Shown piece by piece: positions 1 through 10,258 of a DNA stretch of 39,735 bases. The notes under the pieces were generated by a model. The model was not told where the DNA came from. It did not search any database and was given only the letters and a program-made list of their open reading frames with translations. The first letter of the stretch is position 1; each line of letters opens with the position of its first letter. The DNA is taken from NCBI GenBank assembly GCA_903907925.1, contig CAIVQB010000148.1, forward strand, positions 1 through 39,735, given 5' to 3'. Source of the DNA: an uncultured Verrucomicrobiota bacterium. GTDB lineage: Bacteria > Verrucomicrobiota > Verrucomicrobiia > Limisphaerales > UBA9464. The translations under genes and the position numbers were made by a program.

Positions 1-256
1 CCGCTCGGGGCGAAGGAACGTGTTTCATAGCGGCGTGGCGCTACGCTACCCGCCGCAGTCCATAGTGTGGAGTGCGCCGGCAGAGCGAAGCGTCGACGGC
101 GCTATGGAGCCGGGCCTCCGATCAACACCGCCCGGATACCGTGGAATCTCGGCCGCAGTGCAACATCCGCCGCTCGGGGCGAAGGGACGTGTTTCATAGC
201 GGCGTGGCGCTTCGCTTCCCGCCGCAGTCCATAATGTGGAGTGCGCCGGCAAAGCG
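1..256. repeat. Two copies of an 87-bp dispersed repeat downstream of valS
   Basis: Bases 1-87 and 170-256 are the same 87-base unit with about five substitutions. Both begin CCGCTCGGGGCGAAGG and end in a GTGCGCCGGCA(G/A)AGCG tail. They are in direct orientation, with 82 bases of related GC-rich sequence between them. The region up to the valS stop at 329 has no credible gene; its open frames are low-complexity and rich in Arg and Ala. This looks like a dispersed non-coding repeat family, because the tail of unit 1 recurs exactly at 3390-3428. The left unit starts at the window edge and may extend further. Confidence 0.75.
68..106 (+). repeat. 39-bp direct repeat, copy A
   Basis: A 39-base sequence starting TGGAGTGCGCCGGCAGAGCG and ending GGCGCTATG. 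It is identical base for base to 3390-3428 in the same orientation. The two copies bracket the damaged valS gene. A diverged relative begins near 237. Confidence 0.85.
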
Positions 257-1012
257 GCGGCGTTGCCGCACGCAGTCCAAGACGCCGCCGCGTTGTTTAC
301 AGCGATGCTTTGGAACGAACTGGGCGTTTCAGGCCGGCAGATTCTCCAGGGCCGCCTGGGTCTGCTTTTCCTTCGCCTGCCATTCGAGCAATCGCTGTTG
401 ATGCTCTTCCAGCACCTTGGCCGGAACTTTCGCGGCGAACGCGGGATTGGACAGTTTGACCTGCACCTTCTCGATTTCGGACCGGATCTTCTCCAGTTCC
501 TTTTCGAGACGAACGCGCTCGGCACCAAAATCGATCAGGCCGGTGGTCGGCAGGAAGAGGTCCCCCAAGGCATTGCTGGCGCTGGGCGTACCTTTTTCCG
601 GTGTCCAGGTCGACGCGACCACTTCCACCACTTCGGCGTTGAGCAGGAGCTTGAGTACTTCGATTTCGGCGTCCGGCATCGGCGCGGACGGTTTGAGCAC
701 GAACCGCAGTTTCTTGGCCGGATCCAGCTTCAGCTCGCGGCGGAGGTTGCGTCCGAGCGAGACCAGGTCGTACTTCGCCTGCGCGACGGCTTCGGCGGTT
801 TCGTCGAGACCGAAGTATTCCTTCTCTTCAGTAGTCAGCGCCTTGGGCCAGCGCGAGAACATGATCGTTTTCCCACCCTGATCCTCGGGCAGTTCCTGTG
901 AGTAACCCATCCCGTGCCAAAGCTCCTCGGTGATGAACGGCAGAAACGGATGGAACACGCGCAGCAGGTTGCCGAGCACGAAGTCCATCACGGCCAGTTT
1001 GTTGGCGCGGAG

Positions 1013-1095
1013 GGGGGATGAAGTTGAAGGGTTGAAGGGTTGAAGAGTCGGACGGTGTGCTCCCGTTCAACGCTTCACTCTTCATCTCTTCAACC
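1013..1095. repeat. Low-complexity TTGAAGGG/CTTCAACC insert inside valS
   Basis: Plus-strand repeats of TTGAAGGG (GTTGAAGGGTTGAAGGGTTG) are followed by a GC-rich spacer and then roughly complementary CTTCACTCTTCATCTCTTC, making an imperfect hairpin. In valS it encodes a stretch with no counterpart in ValRS, between KAALRP and RANKLAVMDFVLG. The two sides are in different frames (a +1 skip is needed), and a six-base G run sits at the boundary. Its edges are estimated from where homology to ValRS stops and resumes. Confidence 0.7.
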
Positions 1096-2092
1096 GGCCG
1101 CAACGCGGCCTTCGACGCCTCCACATACCAATCGCAATACTCGCTCCAGAAGAAGCGGTAGAGTGTGGCGGTGGCATCGCTGAACTTGTAGTCGGCAAAG
1201 GCCTGGGTGACCTCGCGGATCGCCAGGTCCAGGCGCATCAGGATCCAGCGATCGTCGGCGGTCAGCAGGTCAGGCTTGATCTCGCCCTCCACGATGGTGC
1301 CTTCGCCGCCGACCATTTGACGGAACCGGCAGGCGTTCCACAGCTTGTTGCAGAAGTTGCGGCCGAGCTCGACCGATTGTTCGTCGAAGAGGACGTCCTG
1401 TCCGAGCGGCGCGGCGCGCATCACGCCGAAGCGCAGGGCATCGGCGCCGTACTTGGCGATGAGATCGAGCGGATCGGGCGAATTGCCGAGCGATTTCGAC
1501 ATCTTCCGGCCCTGCTTGTCGCGGATGATGCCGGTGAAATAGACGTTCTTGAACGGCAGATCGCCCATGTACTCGTAGCCCGCCATGATCATGCGGGCGA
1601 CCCAGAAGAAGATGATGTCCGGTCCGGTCACCAGATCGGTGGTCGGATAGAACGCGGCCAAGGTCGGGTTCCTGGCATCGATTTCCTTGTCACCCGTCCA
1701 GCCCATGGTGGCGAACGGCCAGAGCCACGAACTGAACCAGGTGTCGAGCACGTCGGGGTCTTGTCGGGCACCGTTTTGTTCAAGCAGTGCTTCGATTTCG
1801 GGATGGCCGGGTTGAACCGCAATCCCGATGTAGATTTCACCGGTCTCAGTCCCAGGACGTATAACCTGCGCGGCAGTCTGGAGATTTTGTTCTTTCGTCA
1901 GGAACGGAAGATCCATGTGAACCTGCTGCGAATCGCTCGGCGCAGTCGCGACGGGGCCTTTCCACAGGAACGTCCACACCGGCACGCGATGCCCCCACCA
2001 AAGCTGTCGGCTGATGCACCAGTCCTGAATTCCGCCGAGCAAATGGTCGTACACCTTGGCCCAACGATCCGGGTAGAATCGCATCTCACCCC

Positions 2093-2161
2093 CTGGGAGC
2101 GCTGCCATCCTGGCGGCGTGTTCGTCGCTCCCACTGGCCGGCAGGATGCCGGCGCTCCCAG
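2093..2161. repeat. 69-bp palindromic element inserted in frame in valS
   Basis: The ends are inverted repeats: CTGGGAGCGCTGCCATCCTG at one end and the reverse complement of CTGGGAGCGCCGGCATCCTG at the other (18 of 20 match). The element is exactly 23 codons long. On the valS strand it encodes a stretch with AGILPAS and HAARMAALPG, between NSVVQ and GEMRFYPDRW. ValRS proteins normally pass this surface loop with only a few residues, so I read it as a mobile REP-like element that keeps the frame open, in the manner of Rickettsia palindromic elements. Confidence 0.8.
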
Positions 2162-3049
2162 ATTGCACCACGCTGTTCCGGGCGGCTTCGACGCTGGGAT
2201 ACTTGAGAAACCACTGCTCGCTGAGGCGCGGTTCGACCGGCACATCGGCGCGTTCGCTGAAGCCCACGTTGTTGGTGTAGGGCTCGGCTTTTTCCAACGC
2301 GCCGGCGCTTTCCAGCTATTCCATTGAACGCTTGCGGGCAACGAACCGATCGAGTCCGGCCAATTCGGCGCCCGCGTCGGAGGTCATCTTTCCGTCGGGC
2401 GTGAGAATATCGATCACCGGCAGCTTGTGGCGCAGGCCGATCTCGTAGTCCGCCTTGTCGTGCGCGGGGGTCACCTTCAGCACGCCGGTGCCGAAGTCGA
2501 ACGTCACGTAATCGTCCGCAATGATGGGGATCCGGCGCTGTTCCATCGGCAAATCGAGCGGCAACGCGCGATAGACGTGTTTGCCGATGAGATGTTGGTA
2601 GCGAGGATCCTTGGGATTCACGGCCACCGCGGTGTCAGCGGGGATGGTCTCCGGCCGGGTGGTCGCGATGGTCAAGAAGGTGCCGGGCAGTTCGGCCACT
2701 TCGACCCGGAAATGGTACATGAAGCCCTTCTGCTCCTTCATCACCACCTCTTCATCCGACAAGGCGGTGAGCGATGCGGGACACCAATTGACCATCCGCA
2801 TCCCGCGGTAGATCAGGCCTTTTTTGTAGAGATCGACGAACACCTTCTGGACGCACCGGGAATACTCCGGGTCCATGGTGAAGCGGGTACGGGTCCAGTC
2901 GCAGGACGCGCCGAGTGCGCGCAATTGCTTCAGGATGATGCCGCCGTACTTGTCCTTCCATTCCCAGATCCGGGCGACCAGGGCTTCGCGGCCGAGATCA
3001 TCGCGATGCTTGATCTCGCCGGCCTTCTTGAGCGTCTTTTCGACGACAT

Positions 3050-3080
<31 letters not shown>

Positions 3081-3389
3081 GGGCAGCCAGAGGACTTCCT
3101 TGCCGTCCATGCGCGCCTTGCGGGCGAGGATGTCCTGGATGGTGTTGTTGAGAACGTGGCCGAGAGTGAGAACGCCGGTGACGTTGGGCGGCGGGATGAC
3201 GATGGAATACGCCGGCCGGGTGGGGGATACCCGGGCAGGATCGGCGGTGAAGCATTCGCGCTTCAGCCAGAACTCGTACCACTTCGATTCAACGGATTGC
3301 GGCTCGTAGGCCTTGGACAGATCGCTCATGTGCGTCCGTGGAGCCTACCGGAAATGCCGCAGCCTCGGCAACAGATGGAACGCCCCCTA

Positions 3390-3428
3390 TGGAGTGCGCC
3401 GGCAGAGCGAAGCGTCGACGGCGCTATG
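3390..3428 (+). repeat. 39-bp direct repeat, copy B
   Basis: Identical to 68-106, same strand, 3,322 bases apart. It lies in the 223-bp gap between the start of valS and the methyltransferase gene. The rest of that gap shows no gene and no clear promoter. Confidence 0.85.
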
Positions 3429-3552
3429 TACCCGTCAAACTGCAGGACGGGCTCCATACCCCACCCTCATTGGGTTCGCCGCGCATCCGCACGCACCGCA
3501 CCGGTTTTGAATTGGGTTTTTCGAACGGAATCACCAGTCTCCGTTCCGCCCA

Positions 3553-4371
3553 ATGACGGTCACCCGCAATCTCGACGAGGCCTGGTCCCGACTCCGGCGT
3601 TTGTATCCGGACGACACCTGGTTCGGCGGAATCCATCTCGAAGAGAACCGGCCGCGCCTCTTCCAGATGATGGCTGATCTGCTGGAGTTGTTGCCGCCGG
3701 CCACCGGGACTGGATCCGCGCGGGTCGTCGACGTCGGCTGCTACAACGGCTTCCTGTGTTACCTGCTCACCCAATTCGGCTACGCCACCGCCGGCATTGA
3801 TGCCCTGGCGGAGTCAGCCGTTCCCGAGCGCACCGGAATGTTGAAGGAAATCGGGGCACCCTATTTTGAAGCGAATTTCAACGAACTGAATCCGTTCCCC
3901 GCGGTTCCCGCCGATTCGTTCGATGGGGCCATCCTGGGCGAAGTGTTCGAGCATATCCTCACGCATCCGGTGGGTTTCCTGGAGGCGGTCCGACGGATTC
4001 TGCGCCCGGGCGGATTGTTGATCCTGACCACGCCGAATCCCTTAACGCTCTCCAACGCGATCCGCGTCCTCCGCGGTCAGGGCACCTGCTGGGGCGATTC
4101 CGATTTTGCGGCGATGCCGAAGATTGATGCCGCCGGGAAGATGATTTCCTATCCCGACATCCACTATCGCGAGTACGGCCAGCGGGTGCTGTTGGAAGCG
4201 ATCCAGAAGGCCGGATTCGAAGTGGTCCGCGCCCAGTACTTGGGCATGGGTGTCTCGGCCCATCAAGCCGGTTGGAAACGTCTCATCAAGTCATTGCCCG
4301 GCTGGCAAAAGCTGCAGACCTCCCGATTGTTTGGGATGTCCAACTATGTCGTCTGTCGACGGCCGGTTTAG
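3553..4371 (+). CDS. Class I SAM-dependent methyltransferase
   Basis: A 272-residue soluble protein with the Rossmann-type SAM-binding core. Motif I is VVDVGCYNGF at residues 58-67, an acidic residue follows at the end of strand 2 (GIDAL, D83), then GEVFEHI, and the strand-5 element LRPGGLLILTTPNP. This matches the Methyltransf_11/23 group, whose members methylate small molecules, quinones, lipids or sugars; the substrate cannot be read from sequence. The ATG at 3553 is the first start in frame and keeps the usual N-terminal helix. It converges with the efflux operon, whose last gene ends 7 bases away on the other strand. Confidence 0.85.
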   Translation: MTVTRNLDEAWSRLRRLYPDDTWFGGIHLEENRPRLFQMMADLLELLPPATGTGSARVVDVGCYNGFLCYLLTQFGYATAGIDALAESAVPERTGMLKEIGAPYFEANFNELNPFPAVPADSFDGAILGEVFEHILTHPVGFLEAVRRILRPGGLLILTTPNPLTLSNAIRVLRGQGTCWGDSDFAAMPKIDAAGKMISYPDIHYREYGQRVLLEAIQKAGFEVVRAQYLGMGVSAHQAGWKRLIKSLPGWQKLQTSRLFGMSNYVVCRRPV

Positions 4372-4377
4372 GCGGAC

Positions 4378-5760
4378 TCAGCGGGGGTGCGAAATCGTGG
4401 GTTCACCGCTGGGCATCGGTTCGCCGGCCGCCTTTTGGAGTGCGAACTGGGCCTTGTTGAACTCGGCGACCAGCGTGAGGAAGTCGAGGCGCGCGTGGGT
4501 TAGATCCTGCTCGGATTGGATCCGCTCGAGGACAGCGCCGACCGCGAATTCCTTGCGATCAGCGGCGAGGCGGAGCACCTCGGATGCGGTCTCGACGGCG
4601 TGTCGCGCAGTTTGGAGTTGGTCGCCCAGCGATTGCACCCGGGTCAATCCTTCCACCACTTCACGGGTAATGTCGTCGGCGAGTTTCTGATCGTTGAGCC
4701 GTGCGACTTGCAGGCGTGATTCGTTGGCCCGGATTCGGCCGCGATCGAAGAGTCCACCGGGTCCAAGACGCCAACCGAGGGTGAATTGGTAATCCTCCGA
4801 CGCGCCAAAACGGCCCGGTCCGTTGTTCACGCCGCCGCCCAGTCCACCGGCGAACACCTGTGCTCCCAGACTCGGCACCAGGGGACCATAGCGGGCTCCG
4901 TCGCGAAGATCCTCAGCCGCGCGGATCTGGGTCCGACTTTGCTGGATCTCAGGCCGAAGAGTCTTTGCCCGGACCACCATTGCCTCGAGCGTCCGGTTCG
5001 TGGCGATCAGAACCAGCGGTACCAGACCATCGTCCGACACCGCCATCGCCGTTTCCGGGCTGAAATCGAGATGCAGGATTCGGACGAGTCGCGCGGCGGC
5101 CAGGATCGATTGCTCGCGGGCCTGGCGCAGGGCCAGTCGGTTTCGGTCGACCTGGACCTCGGCTCGCAAGGCATCACCGCGGAAGGCGATGCCGGCTCCG
5201 ACGGCCTGCTTCAGTTGCGCCGCGAACTCTTCCGCGATGCGGATGGAATCCTCGGCGACACGGCCGGCGGCGTGGCTTCGGGTCAGATCAAAATAGCACT
5301 CCGCCGCGGCGAGGAGACTTTCCTGGCGCTGGCTTTCCGCGGCAAACCCGGCCGCTTTCACACGCTGATGGGCGGCCAGCTTCCGATAGATGGCATCGCC
5401 AAGGTCGAGTTGTCCGGAAAGCGTCGGACCAACAGTGTAGGAATCCTTGTGAACTTCGGTGACGTTGCCGGCCACGTCCTGAATCAAGTCATCGTGCCGT
5501 CGGTAGCCGAGTCCGGGAATGATTGATGGGAAGAACTGCCACACCGCACTTTCGTGGTCGGCCCTGGCTTCGGTCAGTTTTTCCCGGGCGATCTGAATTT
5601 CCAAATTGCGCGCACCGGCGAGCTGCAACGTGGTGGGAAGGTCGAGAACGAACGGGCGGGCATTGCCCGAAGCTGGAGTGTTGGTGACGTCCACACCGGT
5701 GGCGGAAAACAGTCCGGTCAGTGCGACGAGCGAGAGGATCCAGACGCGGATTCGTCTCAT
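4378..5760 (-). CDS. TolC-family outer membrane efflux channel
   Basis: A 460-residue protein with an N-terminal signal peptide (MRRIRVWILSLVALTGLFSA, mature part from about residue 22). It is followed by two long alpha-helical hairpin regions rich in Ala, Arg, Gln and Glu, as in the duplicated outer membrane efflux protein domain (e.g. DHESAVWQFFPSIIPGLGYR, and ARLDFLTLVAEFNKAQFALQ near the C-terminus). Trimers of this family form the outer-membrane duct of tripartite pumps. Its ATG overlaps the stop of the adaptor gene (ATGA), so the two are translationally coupled, and it is the last gene of the operon. The substrate is unknown. Confidence 0.88.
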   Translation of the reverse strand: MRRIRVWILSLVALTGLFSATGVDVTNTPASGNARPFVLDLPTTLQLAGARNLEIQIAREKLTEARADHESAVWQFFPSIIPGLGYRRHDDLIQDVAGNVTEVHKDSYTVGPTLSGQLDLGDAIYRKLAAHQRVKAAGFAAESQRQESLLAAAECYFDLTRSHAAGRVAEDSIRIAEEFAAQLKQAVGAGIAFRGDALRAEVQVDRNRLALRQAREQSILAAARLVRILHLDFSPETAMAVSDDGLVPLVLIATNRTLEAMVVRAKTLRPEIQQSRTQIRAAEDLRDGARYGPLVPSLGAQVFAGGLGGGVNNGPGRFGASEDYQFTLGWRLGPGGLFDRGRIRANESRLQVARLNDQKLADDITREVVEGLTRVQSLGDQLQTARHAVETASEVLRLAADRKEFAVGAVLERIQSEQDLTHARLDFLTLVAEFNKAQFALQKAAGEPMPSGEPTISHPR

Positions 5761-6842
5761 TTGGCCTCCGCGGAGTTCACCGATTGTCCATCGGTCAGGG
5801 CCAGTTTTCCGGTAAGGACGACCACACCATCCGTTGGGACACCGTCGAGAACTTCGAATGATTTGCCGTCCTCGAAGCCGATCTTGACCGGCGTCTTGCG
5901 GGCGTGCCCGTCGACCAGCAGGAAGACTGAGGTCTTGGCCTTTTCCACCACCAATGCCTCGACGGGCAGCAACGGCGCGTCTGGCTTGTGGGCGACGGAA
6001 ATCTTGGCGGTGGCAAACATCCCCGGGCGCAGCACGCGGTCCGGGTTTTCCAGTTCGATCTCCACCGGCATCGTTTTGGTGGATTCATCCAGCGACCAGC
6101 CGATGCGGGTGACCTGTCCGGCAAAGCTGGTCCCGGGCAATTCATCGATCTGAACCAGCGCGGCAAGACCCGCCTTCAGAAGCGGCGCTTCGGGTTCGGG
6201 AACGAACACTTCGACTCGAACGCGGCTGAAATCCATCAGCGTCACGATCGCGGCGTTCTGGGGTGGCGTGTTGCCGGTGCCGGCCGGAATCAAGGCGCCA
6301 ACGTCGGCCCAGCGCCGGGTGACGACGCCGGAAAACGGGGCCGTGATCTGGGTGAAGCCGAGGAGGGTCTCGCTGCGCTTCAGGCCGGCTTCGGCCATCT
6401 GCATCCGGCTGCGGGCGTTGTCCACGGTGAGCGGCACCACGAGATCGGGCGCCCGTTTCAATGCCTCGCTCAATCGTTGAAAATCGGCGCGGGCCACCTC
6501 GGCCTCCGACTGGAATTTCGCGCGATCAGCGAGCAACTCGGGTGCCTCAATTTCGGCAATGATGTCGCCCGCGTTGATGATGCTGCCGCGGTCGACCGGG
6601 ATGGTTTTGAGATAGCCGGCCACTTTGGCATACAGGGTGGCTTGTTGCAGCGGGCGCAGATTGGCGGGGAGGCTGATGCTGCGGGTGATTGGACCCCGAT
6701 GAATGCGGGTGACTTGCACCTGCAGACTCGAAGCCGGCGCGGTTTTGGCGGCTTCGGTGGCGGGCCGCTTGCAGCCCTCCAGCAGCACGGCGAGGGAGAG
6801 GCCGGCGGCGAAAATGCTGGTGGAGGAGGGAAAGAATTTCAT
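5757..6842 (-). CDS. RND efflux periplasmic adaptor (membrane fusion lipoprotein)
   Basis: A 361-residue protein. The N-terminus has a hydrophobic signal and Cys24 in LLEGC, a probable lipoprotein site; Glu at the -2 position is unusual for a lipobox. Then come the barrel-sandwich half motif (LYAKVAGYLKTIPVDRG), a helical hairpin (about residues 105-160), the second lipoyl half (ITAPFSGVVTRRWADVGALI) and the beta-barrel and membrane-proximal domains. Adaptors of the AcrA/MexA type link the inner-membrane permease to the TolC channel. It lies 30 bases after the permease gene and overlaps the channel gene by 4 bases. Confidence 0.9.
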   Translation of the reverse strand: MKFFPSSTSIFAAGLSLAVLLEGCKRPATEAAKTAPASSLQVQVTRIHRGPITRSISLPANLRPLQQATLYAKVAGYLKTIPVDRGSIINAGDIIAEIEAPELLADRAKFQSEAEVARADFQRLSEALKRAPDLVVPLTVDNARSRMQMAEAGLKRSETLLGFTQITAPFSGVVTRRWADVGALIPAGTGNTPPQNAAIVTLMDFSRVRVEVFVPEPEAPLLKAGLAALVQIDELPGTSFAGQVTRIGWSLDESTKTMPVEIELENPDRVLRPGMFATAKISVAHKPDAPLLPVEALVVEKAKTSVFLLVDGHARKTPVKIGFEDGKSFEVLDGVPTDGVVVLTGKLALTDGQSVNSAEAK

Positions 6843-6872
6843 CGGGAAGCCGGTCGTAGATGGAAAAATACT

Positions 6873-9800
6873 CTATGCGCGGACATGACGGCTGCTGGTT
6901 GGATCCAGGGGATCGAGCGATGCGGAATGCCGGCCGGCGCTGGATTGGACGAGTGCGAAAACCGCGGGCAACACGGCAAGCGTGCTCAAAGTTGCGGCAA
7001 CCAGGCCGCCCACTACCGCGCGTCCGAGCGGCGCGCTTTGTTCGCCTCCATCGCCGAAGCCGAGCGCCATCGGAAGCATGCCGACGGTCATCGCCAGGCC
7101 GGTCATGAGAATGGGTCGCAACCGGGTGCGTCCACCTTCGACGGCTGCCGCTGCGGCTGTGGCACCGGCGAGGCGTGCCCGTTCGGCGAAGGTGACCAGC
7201 AGGATCGCATTCGCGACCGCGACACCCACTGCCATGATCGTGCCCATAAACGATTGGAGATTGAGGGTGGTTCCGGTGACGGCCAGGGAGAGCGCCACAC
7301 CCGCGAGCACCGACGGAATGGTGGAAACGACGACGCAGGACAGTTTGAAGGATTGAAAGGCAGCAGCGAGCAACAGGAAGATGACGATGATGGCGAGCAC
7401 GAGTCCGGTGCCCAGGCTGTCGAACATGGCGACCATCGGGGCGATTTGACCGCGCACCGCGAGCGCCACCCGGGCCGGTGGCGGACCCAGTCGGGCCAGG
7501 ACGGCCGAGAGCTGGCGCGACACGGAACCCAGATCCTCGCCCACCACATTGGCGGTCAGGCTGACCTGGCGCTGCATGTTGTAACGGTCGTATTCGCCGA
7601 TGGCCGTGCCCTTCTGAACGCCGGCGACACTTCGCAACGGCAGCGAAGTGCCGCCAAGTGAGTTGACCGGAACGTTGCGCAGTTCCTCAATTGAGTTCAT
7701 CCGCGCCTGCGGGATTTCGACCTGAACTTGATAGGCCACGCCGCTGGCTGGATCGGCCCAATACACCGGTGAAGTGAACCGGCTCGATGATGTGGCGGGT
7801 ACCAGCGCGCGGGCCACATCGCCGACGGTAACGCCCATCAAGCCGGCGCGTTCCCGGTTGACGTTGACCTCAATCGTCGGCACGTCGAGGGCCTGGCCGT
7901 ATTGAAGATCGCGCAGCGAAGGAATCGTCGACAGGCCTTCGCGCACCTTCTCGGCGAAGTCCCGATTCGCGGCCAGGTTGGGTCCGCTGATCGCCACTTC
8001 GACCGGAGTGGGCGATCCAAAACTCATCACCCGGCTGATGATGTCACTCGGTTCGAAGGAGCAGTTGACCCCGGGCAGGGTGGTGGCGAATTCCCGGCGC
8101 AACTCCTCCTTCAACGTCTCGATCCGGATGCCGGATCCGTGCTTCAACTGGACCTGCAACACCGCTTCTTCCGGTCCGCCCGTCCACAGGTAAATGGTGT
8201 TGATCGGAAACGACGGAGGCTGGACTCCGACGAAGCCGAGTGTGATCTCGACGTGTTCGGCGCCGACCCGGGACTTGATGGCGGCGAGCGCGTTGGTGGC
8301 GATGGCTTCGGTCCGTTCGATGCGCGTGCCGGCAGGGGCGCGGAGGCGGAGCTGGAATTGTCCGGAATCGACCGACGGAAACAGTTCCGTGCCGAGCCGT
8401 CCGCCGACCTGCCACAGAATCACACCGGTCAACGCCAGAGTCAGAACAGCCACCCATCCGCGAAAATCCACGACGGTGCTCAGGAAGGCTGAATACCGAC
8501 TCGATTCAGGCCTGGCATTTGCAGCCTCCGAAGCTGTGCCGGGTTTCGGTGCCCGGATGAGCCAGGTAGCCAGAACGGGGACCAGCGTGGTGGAGAGAAG
8601 ATAGGACGCGGCCATGGCGAATCCGACCGCCAGTGCGAGCGGCAGGAACAGCGCCCGTCCCGCGCCCACCATAAAGAATGCCGGAATGAACACCGCAACC
8701 ACGCACAACATCGCCAGCAATCGTGGGCCGGCGGTTTCGATCGTGGCCTCGTAGGCGGCGAGGGCGATGGACCGGCCTTGTGTGAGCCGGGTGTGGATGT
8801 TTTCGACGGTGACCGTGGCTTCATCGACCAGCACGCCGACCGCCAGGGCGAGACCGCCGAGAGTCATCAGATTGATGGTCTGGCCGGTGAGCCAAAGCCC
8901 GATGACCGAGGCCAGCAAGGCGAGCGGAATGTTCAGGACCACCACCAGGGCTGTTCGCCAATCTCGGAGGAACAGCAGCACCATCAATCCGGTGAGCATG
9001 GCACCGAGGGCGCCTTCCACTGCCAGTCCGCGAATGGCCCGGGTGATATACGGCGATTGGTCGAATTCGTAGCTGACCTTCATTCCGTCCGGCAGTGCGG
9101 ATTGGAATTTTGGAAGATTCTCCCGCACCCGCTGCACGACACTCAGCGTGGAGGCATCGGACCGTTTGGTGACCGGGATGTAGACCGTTCGCCGCCCGTT
9201 CACCAGCGCGTAGCCGGTGGCGATGTCGGAGGCATCCTCCACCGTGCCTACGTCGCGGATGAAGATGGCCGGATTTACTCCGGCTTTGATCGGGACGTTT
9301 TCCAGCTCCTTCACGGAACGGACGATGGAGTTGAGCGGCACCATGGGGATTTGGTCGCCGATGCGGATGTTGCCCGACGGGGTAACGGTATTGGCCGAGG
9401 CGAGCGCCCGGACGACGTCATCGGGTGACAGGTTGTAGGCCCGGAGTCGGTCGGGGTTGGCGCGGATGACGATCGCCCGCGCGCTGCCGCCGAACGGAGG
9501 TGGTGCGGAGACGCCGGGCAGCGTGGCGAAGAGTGGTCGAACGCGGTTCAGGGCGGCGTCCTGCAATTCGGCGACGGTGTGGGTGGCGCTGGTGAAAACG
9601 AGACTGCCGACGGGAACGCTGCCGGCATCGAACCGCATCACGAACGGCGGCACCGTTCCGGGCGGCATGAACGCCCGGGCGCGATTCACCTGGGCGATCG
9701 TTTCCGCCAACGCCTGGGCCATGTCGGTCCCTGGATGGAACTGCAATTTGACCAGGCTGACGCCCTGGATCGACTTCGATTCCACGTGTTCGATGCCGGT

Positions 9801-10022
9801 GACGTAAAGGAAGTGATACTCGTAGTAGTAGGTGAGGTAGCCCTCCATCTGGGCCGGATCCATGCCGCCGTAGGGTTGGGCGACGTAGATCACCGGAACG
9901 CCGAGGCTGGGGAAAATATCCCGCGGCATCCGTTGCAACGCCAATCCGGCGGTGAGAATGACCGCGATCACCGCCACAATGACGGAGAACGGGCGGCGCA
10001 GGGCGAGGGTGACCAGACTCAT
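6873..10022 (-). CDS. RND efflux transporter permease (AcrB-like)
   Basis: About 1,049 residues, the normal size for an RND pump. The first membrane helix is [20 protein letters not shown], followed by a large periplasmic porter loop. A helix bundle then carries [14 protein letters not shown], matching the proton-relay helix GLVVDDAIVVVENI of AcrB with Asp-Glu instead of Asp-Asp. The second half repeats this plan. The open frame reaches back to an ATG at 10058, but the family begins at [12 protein letters not shown], so the ATG at 10022 was chosen. The periplasmic docking loops point to the small-molecule (HAE/HME) group; which of the two, and the substrate, cannot be told. First gene of the permease-adaptor-channel operon. 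Confidence 0.92.
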   Translation of the reverse strand: MSLVTLALRRPFSVIVAVIAVILTAGLALQRMPRDIFPSLGVPVIYVAQPYGGMDPAQMEGYLTYYYEYHFLYVTGIEHVESKSIQGVSLVKLQFHPGTDMAQALAETIAQVNRARAFMPPGTVPPFVMRFDAGSVPVGSLVFTSATHTVAELQDAALNRVRPLFATLPGVSAPPPFGGSARAIVIRANPDRLRAYNLSPDDVVRALASANTVTPSGNIRIGDQIPMVPLNSIVRSVKELENVPIKAGVNPAIFIRDVGTVEDASDIATGYALVNGRRTVYIPVTKRSDASTLSVVQRVRENLPKFQSALPDGMKVSYEFDQSPYITRAIRGLAVEGALGAMLTGLMVLLFLRDWRTALVVVLNIPLALLASVIGLWLTGQTINLMTLGGLALAVGVLVDEATVTVENIHTRLTQGRSIALAAYEATIETAGPRLLAMLCVVAVFIPAFFMVGAGRALFLPLALAVGFAMAASYLLSTTLVPVLATWLIRAPKPGTASEAANARPESSRYSAFLSTVVDFRGWVAVLTLALTGVILWQVGGRLGTELFPSVDSGQFQLRLRAPAGTRIERTEAIATNALAAIKSRVGAEHVEITLGFVGVQPPSFPINTIYLWTGGPEEAVLQVQLKHGSGIRIETLKEELRREFATTLPGVNCSFEPSDIISRVMSFGSPTPVEVAISGPNLAANRDFAEKVREGLSTIPSLRDLQYGQALDVPTIEVNVNRERAGLMGVTVGDVARALVPATSSSRFTSPVYWADPASGVAYQVQVEIPQARMNSIEELRNVPVNSLGGTSLPLRSVAGVQKGTAIGEYDRYNMQRQVSLTANVVGEDLGSVSRQLSAVLARLGPPPARVALAVRGQIAPMVAMFDSLGTGLVLAIIVIFLLLAAAFQSFKLSCVVVSTIPSVLAGVALSLAVTGTTLNLQSFMGTIMAVGVAVANAILLVTFAERARLAGATAAAAAVEGGRTRLRPILMTGLAMTVGMLPMALGFGDGGEQSAPLGRAVVGGLVAATLSTLAVLPAVFALVQSSAGRHSASLDPLDPTSSRHVRA

Positions 10023-10258
10023 TGGGGCGACGACGGATAGTGAACTCTCGACTCGCAACGAACGAAACCGAGGATGGTATCGGCCCCCGCCAATCCCCTG
10101 CTCGAAGCACTGAACGCCCGAGTGCGAAGAACGTTCATCAGCCGGGCAAATTTGATGAAGTCATGCTAGGACCGTGATCCTTGGTTACAAGGCGAAAGCC
10201 CCGGGGTGCGGTGTCGGGAGTGGCGCGGTCGGTTTGTCGCTGGTAGTTTTTCACGAGC

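Noticed and set aside
1-256. CRISPR array at the left edge
   Set aside because: Only two long units with diverged sequence and an 82-base gap; no regular short repeats or spacers and no cas genes.
5988-7661. Long plus-strand open frame across the efflux adaptor and permease genes
   Set aside because: Antisense to two certain genes, low-complexity Gly/Arg/His-rich product, no start signal.
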